Shown here in pieces: positions 1 to 5,051 of a stretch of 5,051 nt of DNA. The position numbers and the translations under genes are program-made. A model generated the notes under the pieces. The model did not search any database, had not been told where the DNA came from, and saw only the letters and a list, made by a program, of their open reading frames with translations. The stretch's first letter is position 1, and every line of letters begins with the position of its first letter. This DNA comes from Deltaproteobacteria bacterium (GTDB lineage: Bacteria; Desulfobacterota_C; Deferrisomatia; Deferrisomatales; JACRMM01), in the NCBI GenBank assembly GCA_016218905.1, contig JACRCS010000285.1:1-5051 (forward strand), in the 5' to 3' direction.

Positions 1-114
1 GGCGAGGATCACGAGGGCGACGAGGGCGAAGAGCCAACCGGCGCGACGGGCTCCGCGAGGAGCCGCGTCACTCTGCGCAGGGACGGGAGGATCGGGATCA
101 GGCGTCTGGTTCAT
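1..114 (-). CDS. Probable RND efflux periplasmic adaptor (membrane fusion protein), N-terminal 38 residues only
   Basis: The gene starts with ATG at 114-112 and runs off the left edge of the window, so only 38 codons are visible. The protein begins MNQTPDPDPPVPAQSDAAPR, a Pro/Asp-rich cytoplasmic tail. A basic stretch (GARRAG) and a hydrophobic segment starting at about residue 25 (WLFALVALVILA) follow, which is the pattern of an N-terminal signal anchor. No lipobox cysteine is seen in the visible part. The start lies 8 bases after the stop of the RND permease, with GAGGAG overlapping that stop, so the two are almost certainly co-transcribed and translationally coupled. Adaptors bridge the inner-membrane permease and outer-membrane channel and are usually encoded beside the permease. 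The adaptor assignment rests on position and the anchor; no lipoyl, hairpin or beta-barrel domain is visible. Another small membrane-anchored protein is possible. Confidence 0.6.
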   Translation of the reverse strand, partial: MNQTPDPDPPVPAQSDAAPRGARRAGWLFALVALVILA

Positions 115-118
115 GGGG

Positions 119-124
119 CTCCTC
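119..124 (-). promoter_or_regulatory. Ribosome binding site of the adaptor gene, overlapping the permease stop codon
   Basis: On the minus strand the sequence reads TGAGGAGCCCCATG. The TGA stop of the permease (125-123) shares two bases with the Shine-Dalgarno sequence GAGGAG (124-119), and the ATG follows after only four bases. This arrangement lets a ribosome finishing the permease restart on the next gene, which should keep the two products in proportion. It also supports the ATG at 114 as the true start. Confidence 0.7.
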
Positions 125-3100
125 AGCTCGCGGGGGCGCTGGAGGGTTCGGTTTCGAGACGGGTGGAGCGGGCGCCGTGAAAGCGGCTCCTGAGAGCGGC
201 GAAGACGACCGGCACGAAAAGGAGAGTGGCGAGCGTGGCGAGGACGAGGCCCCCGATGACGGCGCGTCCGAGAGGTGCGTTCTGCTCGCCCCCCTCCCCC
301 ACCCCGAGGGCGAGCGGGATCATCCCGATGATCATCGCGAGCGCGGTCATCAGGACGGGGCGCAGACGCCCGGTCCCCGCTTCCCAGGCTGCTTTGATCG
401 GGTCGAGGCCGGCCTCGAGGTTGCTCCGCACGAAGCTGACGACGAGGACCGAGTTCGCGGTGGCGACGCCGAGGCTCATGATCGCCCCCATTAGGGCCGG
501 AACACTCAGCGCCGTGAACGTGACATAGAGACCCCAGACGACTCCCGCCAGCGCCGCCGGAAGAGCGGAGACGATGATGAACGGATCGGTCCAGCTCTGG
601 AAGTTGACGACGAGCAGGAGGTAGACGAGCGCCATCGCGAGCAGGAGGCCGACGCCAAGGCCCGCATAGCTCGCCCGCATCGTCTCGGCCTGGCCCCGAA
701 GCGTCAGGAACGCGCCGGGCGGAAGCTCCTTCTCGGCCTGCGCGATGAGAGGCCGCAGGTCGGCGAGGACGCCGCCGAGGTCGCGCCCGGCGACGCCGCC
801 GAAGACGTCGACGACGGGCTGGATGTCCCGGTGGGTGGCGACGGGCGCTCCCGCCGCCCGCCGGATGGACGCGAGGTTCCCGAGCAGCGGGACGTCGCCC
901 TCGCCGGGCCGGCTCGTTCCGGCCGGGATCGACGCGATGTCCTCGAGCGACTCGATCCGCGTCTGGGGGACGCGAACGTTGACGAGGTACTGGACGCCGT
1001 TCTTCGGGTTGAGCCAATAGGAGGGTTGCGCCTGGCTGCTCCCGCTCAGGCCGAGGAGCAGGGAATTCGCCACGTCGCGGGCCGTGAGGCCCATTCCCGA
1101 AGCCTTCGTCCGGTCGACCTCCACCTTCAGCCGCGGAAGGTCGGCCGGCTGCTGCACGCGCACGTCGACGACGCCGTCCACGCGCCGGGCCTTTTCCGCG
1201 AAGCGCTGGGCTACCGCGCGGAGCTTCGCCTGGTCACGGCCCGTCAGCTGCACGTCGATCGGCGCGGGAAGGCCGAAGTTGAGCGTCTGGCTGACGATGT
1301 CGGCGGGGAGCTGGTAGAAGGTCGTCCCCGGAAACTCGCGGGCGAGGCGCTTTCGAAGCCGCCGGGCATAACCGTCCGTCGGAGCGTGCCCCGGCTTCAG
1401 GGAAACCAGAATGTCGGCGTCGCCGGTGCCGACGAGTCCGCTGTCGATGTAGGTGAGCGGGATGCCTCCGCTCGGAATGCCGATGTTGTCGAGGATCCCC
1501 GCGATCTCTCCGGCCGGGATCTCCTGGCGGATCACCTTCTCCACCTCGTCGGTCAATCGCGCCGTCTCCTCGATCCGGGTGCCGGTCCGGGCCCTCAGGT
1601 GGAGCCGAAGGGCGCCGGTGTCGACCGCGGGGAAGAAGTCCTGGCCGAGGAACGGAAGGAGAAGCGCCGTCGCCGCGCAGAACGCGAGGAACACGCCGAC
1701 CGCCGCGGCGCGGTGCGCCAGGACGCCGGCCAGCGCTCGTCCGTAGGACTCGCGCAGGCGGACGAAGCCCCGCTCGAAAGCCGAGTGGACGGCAGCGAAG
1801 GGTCGCACCCACGGACGGGCCCTGTCCGGAGCCGGTGCGTCCCCGGCGTGAGCCTCGCCGCGGTAGAGCCAGAGGACGAGCGTCGGGACGAGCGTCCGCG
1901 AGAGGGCGTAGCTCGCGAGGACGGCGAAGACGACCGCCTCGGCGAGGGGGACGAAGAGATACCGCGCCGTTCCCGTCAGGAAGAACATCGGGACGAAGAC
2001 GATCACGATACAGAGGGAGCCGACGAAGGCCGGCAGCGCGATCTCCTCGGCGCCGTCCAGGATCGCCCGGGGCGTCGGCTTGCCGAGGGCCATCTGGCGG
2101 TGGATGTTCTCGATCGTCACGGTCGCGTCGTCGACGAGGATTCCCACCGCGAGGGCGAGCCCGCCCAGCGTCATCAGGTTGATCGTCTCCCCCAGCGCGT
2201 GGAGAAGGACGATCGACGAGAGGACGGAGAGCGGGATCGAGAGCGCGATGATGAGCGTGCTCCGCCACGACCCGAGGAAGAGGAGGATCATCGCCGCCGT
2301 CAGCGCCGCGGCGATCACCCCTTCTTTCACCACGCTGCCGATGGCGGCCCGTACGAAGAGTGACTGGTCGGCGAACTCCCGGACCTCGAGCTCCGGAGGA
2401 AGGTCCGCGAGGATTCGGGGCATCGACGCCTTGACGCCGCGGACGACGTCGAGCGTCGACGCCGTGCCGTTCTTGAGGATCGTCAGCAGGACCCCGCGAA
2501 CGCCATCGAGGCGGACGACGTTCTGCTGCGGCTCCGCCCCGTCGTGGACGTGGGCGACGTCCCGGACCCGGATCACCGCGCCGTCGACGGTCCGGAGCGG
2601 CAGGTCGTTCAGCTGCTCGAGGACCTCCGGGCTGCTGTTGAAAGCGACGTCGTACTCCGTCGGGCCGATCCGCGCGGTCCCGCTCGGCAGGATGAAGTTC
2701 TGCGCGTTGATCGCGTTCACGACGTCGAGCGGCGCGAATCGCTTCGCCTTGAGCGCCGCGAGGTCGAGGTCGACGGAGACGATCCGGGCCTTTCCCCCGT
2801 AGGGATACGGGACCGAAGAGCCCTTCACGTTCGCGAGGCCGATCCGGACCTGGTTGAAGGCGAGGTCCTGGAGCTCCTGCTCGGAAAGGCTCCGGCTCGA
2901 GAGGCTGTACTGGAGGATGGGGACCGTCGAGGCGTTGTACCGGATGATGATCGGTGGTGCCTGCCCGGCCGGGAGCCGGCGCAGGATCGCCTGAGCGCTC
3001 GCGGTGATCTGCGCGACGCCTCCCTCGACCGAGCCGCCCGGGTGGAGGTAGACCTTGATGACCCCCGCTCCGCTGTACGACGTCGACTCCGTGTGCTCCA

Positions 3101-3332
3101 CGCCGTCGACGGTGGAGCTGATCATCCGTTCGTGGTTGTAGACGATCCGCTGCTCGATCTCTTGCGCGCTGAGGCCGTTGTAGAGCCAGATGACGCTGAC
3201 GACCGGGATGTCGATCGACGGGAAGATGTCCGTCGGCATCCGGAGGAGGACGAGCGGCGTCAGGAGGAGAAGGAGGAGCGCCGCCACGACGAACGTGTAC
3301 GGCCGGTTGAGGGCGAGCCTGACGATCCACAT
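123..3332 (-). CDS. RND efflux transporter permease (AcrB/HAE-1-like), complete, 1069 aa
   Basis: This is an inner-membrane proton/substrate antiporter of the AcrB/AcrD/AcrF superfamily, expected to work as a trimer. At 1069 residues it is full length for the family. TM1 is at about residues 10-30, followed by RMPTDIFPSIDIPVVSV (31-47), typical of one HAE-like clade. The first periplasmic porter/docking part spans about 35-330. TM2-TM6 lie at about 333-488, a cytoplasmic linker at 489-540 and TM7 at 541-561. The second periplasmic part covers about 565-885, and TM8-TM12 lie at about 888-1046. The TM4 proton-relay pair is present (D401, D402 in GILVDDATVTIEN). TM11 keeps RLRPVLMT (R989, T996). 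TM10 reads GVATANSVLVV, so the position of the usual lysine (AcrB K940) is A959. The ATG at 3332 is chosen because AAAAGGA lies 7 bases upstream and the protein begins with the usual short cytoplasmic helix (MWIVRLALNRPYTF). It is the only intact permease here, and its substrate is unknown. Confidence 0.96.
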   Translation of the reverse strand: MWIVRLALNRPYTFVVAALLLLLLTPLVLLRMPTDIFPSIDIPVVSVIWLYNGLSAQEIEQRIVYNHERMISSTVDGVEHTESTSYSGAGVIKVYLHPGGSVEGGVAQITASAQAILRRLPAGQAPPIIIRYNASTVPILQYSLSSRSLSEQELQDLAFNQVRIGLANVKGSSVPYPYGGKARIVSVDLDLAALKAKRFAPLDVVNAINAQNFILPSGTARIGPTEYDVAFNSSPEVLEQLNDLPLRTVDGAVIRVRDVAHVHDGAEPQQNVVRLDGVRGVLLTILKNGTASTLDVVRGVKASMPRILADLPPELEVREFADQSLFVRAAIGSVVKEGVIAAALTAAMILLFLGSWRSTLIIALSIPLSVLSSIVLLHALGETINLMTLGGLALAVGILVDDATVTIENIHRQMALGKPTPRAILDGAEEIALPAFVGSLCIVIVFVPMFFLTGTARYLFVPLAEAVVFAVLASYALSRTLVPTLVLWLYRGEAHAGDAPAPDRARPWVRPFAAVHSAFERGFVRLRESYGRALAGVLAHRAAAVGVFLAFCAATALLLPFLGQDFFPAVDTGALRLHLRARTGTRIEETARLTDEVEKVIRQEIPAGEIAGILDNIGIPSGGIPLTYIDSGLVGTGDADILVSLKPGHAPTDGYARRLRKRLAREFPGTTFYQLPADIVSQTLNFGLPAPIDVQLTGRDQAKLRAVAQRFAEKARRVDGVVDVRVQQPADLPRLKVEVDRTKASGMGLTARDVANSLLLGLSGSSQAQPSYWLNPKNGVQYLVNVRVPQTRIESLEDIASIPAGTSRPGEGDVPLLGNLASIRRAAGAPVATHRDIQPVVDVFGGVAGRDLGGVLADLRPLIAQAEKELPPGAFLTLRGQAETMRASYAGLGVGLLLAMALVYLLLVVNFQSWTDPFIIVSALPAALAGVVWGLYVTFTALSVPALMGAIMSLGVATANSVLVVSFVRSNLEAGLDPIKAAWEAGTGRLRPVLMTALAMIIGMIPLALGVGEGGEQNAPLGRAVIGGLVLATLATLLFVPVVFAALRSRFHGARSTRLETEPSSAPAS

Positions 3333-3339
3333 GGGCTGG

Positions 3340-3346
3340 TCCTTTT
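3340..3346 (-). promoter_or_regulatory. Ribosome binding site of the intact RND permease
   Basis: On the minus strand AAAAGGA (3346-3340) is followed by seven bases (CCAGCCC) and then the ATG at 3332-3330. The strength and spacing are ordinary and decide the start. The permease therefore has its own initiation signal and does not depend on translation arriving from the broken gene upstream. Confidence 0.75.
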
Positions 3347-3385
3347 ACCTTCCTTCTCTCACGCCGTCCGTGCGCTCCGCGTACG

Positions 3386-3441
3386 GGCCCTCCCCCCGGA
3401 GACCTTCGAGACACGGTGCCGGGAACGAAGGGGGGAGTGCC
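3386..3441. repeat. Imperfect inverted repeat with C6/G6 core in the leader of the intact permease
   Basis: GGCCCTCCCCCC (3386-3397) can pair with GGGGGGAGTGCC (3430-3441) at 11 of 12 positions, including eight consecutive pairs, around a 32-base loop. It lies in the 159-base spacer between the broken permease and the intact one. No T-run follows it in the direction of transcription, so it does not look like an intrinsic terminator. It could be an RNA structure in the permease leader, or a chance product of two homopolymer runs in GC-rich DNA. Confidence 0.45.
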
Positions 3442-3458
3442 GGCAGGTCACTTCGTTC
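3423..3458. repeat. Perfect 8-bp inverted repeat flanking a TGCCGGCA palindrome
   Basis: GAACGAAG (3423-3430) and CTTCGTTC (3451-3458) are exact reverse complements separated by 20 bases. Inside the gap is the perfect palindrome TGCCGGCA (3438-3445), whose centre is one base from the centre of the outer repeat. The arrangement could be a regulator operator with two nested dyads, or an RNA hairpin in the leader of the intact permease. It overlaps the C6/G6 repeat by one arm, so the two structures would either compete or form a pseudoknot. No regulator gene is visible in the window, and function is inference only. Confidence 0.4.
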
Positions 3459-3491
3459 AATCCAGAAGTATTGATGTCGTCCTCCGGACCG

Positions 3492-4568
3492 TCAAGCCTG
3501 CGCGCCAGGACGGGTCCTGCGCAGTCCCTGTCCCATCGTTTCGAACAGGTCGTAGAAGACGGGGACGTAGATCAGGGTGAGGAAAGTAGAGACAGTCAGT
3601 CCCCCGATCGCGACCACGGCCAGCGGGCTCAAGCGCTCGAGGCCGATCGCCCACTCGAGGGCGATCGGGAGCATCCCGACCGCGGTCGCCGCGGCGGTCA
3701 TCAGGATCGGCCGCGTCCTCACGCGGACGGACTCCATCAGGGCGTCGTGCAGGCTCGCACCGCGCCCGCGCGCTTCCTCGATGAAGTCGATGAGGAGGAT
3801 GCTGTTCTTCACGACGATCCCGGCGAGCAGGATCATCCCCATGAACGACGGCATGCACTGGTGCTTCCCGGTCAGGAGGAGCGCCCAGACGGCTCCGACG
3901 ACCCCGAGCGGGATCGCCACCATGATCGTCAGCGGGTGGAGGAACGAGCGGAAAGCCGGGACCAGGGGTCGGCCGAGCGAGGAGAGCGGCACGTTGCCGC
4001 GCGGCGTGAGGACCGGGAGCGTCGCGAGGTCCTCCGGCGTGCCGCGACGGTCTGCCCGAGACTGGACCAGGATGGGGTAGGAGTCCTGCTGCGGAACGCG
4101 GAAGGGCGTGGCCGGGACCCCCTTGACCTGGGCGCTGACCTGCGCCGCCACCGCGGCCGCGTCGAGGCCGTAGAAGGAGAGCTGCTCGGCGTCTGGGAGG
4201 AAGCGGACTTCGACGCGGTCGAGCGTCCACGTCGGTACGACGGACGTCAGGCCGCCGACGGTCCGCAGCCGGTTCGCCACATCCTCCGAGACGGAGGCGA
4301 GGACCTTCGGGTCGGGGCCGGAAATCATGAGGTCCACGGTCGACCGAATGGTGGAGAGGGGCGTGGCCCCGTAGTCGAACGCCGCCGGGAACCGGATGCC
4401 GGGAATGGTGCGGAGCTTCTCGAGGACCGAGCGCTCCACGTCCCACAGGGATTCCTTCCTGTGGAAGCGGTCGACGAGGTGGACCGTCACGAACGCCTGC
4501 TGCGGGTTGCGGCCCGAGCCGAACGTGAGGACCCCAGGCTCCGATCCGAGGGTGGCAGAGGAGGGCAT
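3492..4568 (-). pseudogene. RND efflux permease remnant, C-terminal part with internal deletion
   Basis: An open frame of 358 codons encodes the C-terminal part of a second RND permease, different in sequence from the intact neighbour. Recognisable homology starts at GSEPGVLTFGSGRNP (residues 8-22), which belongs to the second periplasmic half. By comparison with the neighbour about 615 N-terminal residues are missing, including TM1-TM7 and the TM4 aspartate pair. A second gap lies at about residues 200-205. VPLSSLGR, well before TM8, runs straight into PAFRSFLHPLTIM, the start of TM9. About 84 residues are gone in frame, including TM8 and part of the porter/docking domain. TM9-TM12 follow, with the TM10 lysine (K254 in GIVVKNSILL) and TM11 RTRPILMT (R284, T291). 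The only ATG in frame is at 4568; it lies within the joined channel sequence, before permease homology begins, and has no clear Shine-Dalgarno. The frame is closed upstream by TGA at 4622-4620. A working pump is very unlikely. Automated annotation may show it as a short intact CDS; assembly collapse is the main alternative to true gene decay. Confidence 0.85.
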
Positions 4569-4570
4569 AG
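4545..4570 (-). other. Junction between channel gene and RND permease remnant (deletion endpoint)
   Basis: In one frame the sequence reads ...SYWRALYALL, a typical C-terminal helix of a TolC-family channel, ending about 4558. In another frame permease homology begins at about 4547 with GSEPGV. No stop, intergenic spacer or ribosome binding site lies between them, and the frames do not match. The missing DNA would include the last codons of the channel, about 1.85 kb of permease 5' sequence, and possibly another gene such as an adaptor. No IS end or target duplication is seen. Confidence 0.75.
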
Positions 4571-5051
4571 AGAGCCCGCCAGTAGGAGGTCTCTCCCTGA
4601 AGTTCCTGAGACCGGGCCGTCAGGTAGTTCTCCACCTTGCCGGTTCCCTGGTCGAGCCCCAGCCGCTCGACGCGGGCGACTTCGCGCCCCAGCTCCCGCT
4701 GCGCCCTGCCGGCCGCCAGCTGGGCGCGCGCCGCCTCCAGGCGGCCCCGGGCCGCAACGACCTGCGCGGCGACCTCCAGCTCCTTGCCTCGCTCGCGCTC
4801 GCGGGCCGACGCCAGGTTCGCGTCCGCCTCGCGCACCGCGAGGACGCGCCCCAGACCGTCGAACATCGGCAACCGCAGGGTCAGAGCGACCTCGTGGGTC
4901 TCGAGCGTGCCGCTCACCGAGGGCGCCCGGTTCCAGAAGACGTTCCCCTCGAGCGCGAGGCGCGGACCGAAGGAGTCGATCGCCAGCCGCCTGCGGCTTT
5001 CGGAGATCAGGGTCGCATCGCGCGCGGCCGAGAGGTCGGCGCGCCCCGCGA
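4558..5051 (-). CDS. TolC-family outer membrane efflux protein (OEP), partial, 3' end truncated
   Basis: About 164 residues of an outer membrane efflux channel enter from the right edge; the start lies outside the window. The visible part is the second OEP repeat. Its helix (ADLSAARDATLISESRRR) leads into a beta-strand region with GPRLALEGNVFWN. Next comes the characteristic strand and turn VALTLRLPMFDGLGR, and then a long Ala/Glu/Arg-rich coiled helix to VENYLTARSQELQGETSYWR and ALYALL. Such proteins form a trimeric barrel and periplasmic tunnel that docks on the RND pump and adaptor. Homology stops at about 4558, probably 15-30 residues before the normal end of the repeat. The frame then stays open through the out-of-frame permease remnant to TGA at 3459-3457, which would add a Pro/Arg-rich tail of over 360 residues unlike any channel. 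The GTG at 4917 is internal, not the true start. As written the gene is probably broken, though most of the visible channel fold is kept. Confidence 0.82.

Noticed and set aside
290..306. C-rich run as a possible regulatory or structural element
   Set aside because: It encodes GVGEGGEQ in the TM11-TM12 loop of the permease, where Gly-rich sequence is normal for the family.
831..2363. A 510-codon plus-strand open frame opposite the intact permease
   Set aside because: It is antisense to a clear full-length RND permease, has a low-complexity Arg/Glu/Asp-rich product with no recognisable domain, and is what the complement of GC-rich codons produces.
2080..2802. A 240-codon plus-strand open frame (and shorter ones at 177-494, 745-1020 and 3577-4080)
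   Set aside because: All lie antisense to permease sequences, have no ribosome binding site worth noting and no recognisable fold.
1234..3414. A 726-codon minus-strand open frame overlapping the intact permease in another frame
   Set aside because: The product is almost entirely Arg/Pro/Gly/Asp-rich, which is the usual out-of-frame reading of a high-GC gene. The permease frame has strong family homology throughout.
3386..3441. Intrinsic transcription terminator between the two permeases
   Set aside because: The stem is GC-rich but the loop is 32 bases and no T-run follows it on the minus strand; the next bases are CCCGTACGCGG.
3333..3491. A sigma70-type promoter for the intact permease
   Set aside because: A TTGAAC occurs on the minus strand near 3462-3457, but nothing like a -10 box is found at a suitable distance; the region downstream is C/G-rich.
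4545..4575. Programmed frameshift joining the channel and permease into a designed fusion
   Set aside because: No slippery heptamer or downstream structure was recognised, and the missing N-terminal half of the permease shows that sequence has been lost, not merely shifted in frame.

Overview
This window is a single minus-strand cluster of RND-type multidrug or solute efflux genes from a high-GC, Gram-negative (diderm) bacterium. The G/C-rich third codon positions, tripartite efflux parts and Arg/Ala/Gly-rich proteins support this. No marker gene fixes the lineage; a proteobacterium, an acidobacterium or a similar high-GC environmental diderm would all fit. No RNA gene, IS element, integrase or CRISPR array was seen.

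In the direction of transcription (right to left) the layout is as follows. (1) The second half of a TolC-family outer membrane channel gene enters at the right edge and loses its 3' end near 4558. (2) It is joined directly, out of frame, to the C-terminal part of a first RND permease (3492-4568). That permease lacks roughly its first 615 residues and also has an internal in-frame gap of about 84 residues that removes TM8. (3) A 159-base spacer (3333-3491) holds two overlapping inverted repeats and the ribosome binding site of the next gene. (4) A complete 1069-residue RND permease follows (123-3332). (5) Its stop codon overlaps the ribosome binding site of a third gene, whose first 38 codons (1-114) fit the N-terminus of a membrane-anchored periplasmic adaptor.

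An intact locus of this type would encode an inner-membrane proton-driven pump, a periplasmic adaptor and an outer membrane channel that together export a substrate across both membranes. Here the intact permease and the adjoining adaptor could still form a pump. The channel and the first permease appear to have been damaged by deletions, or collapsed during assembly. The substrate cannot be read from the sequence.

The main points of interest are the channel/permease deletion junction, the second deletion inside the same permease, the intact permease's lack of the usual TM10 lysine, and the paired inverted repeats before the intact permease. I found no convincing new system; this is a known class of locus with a rearrangement.
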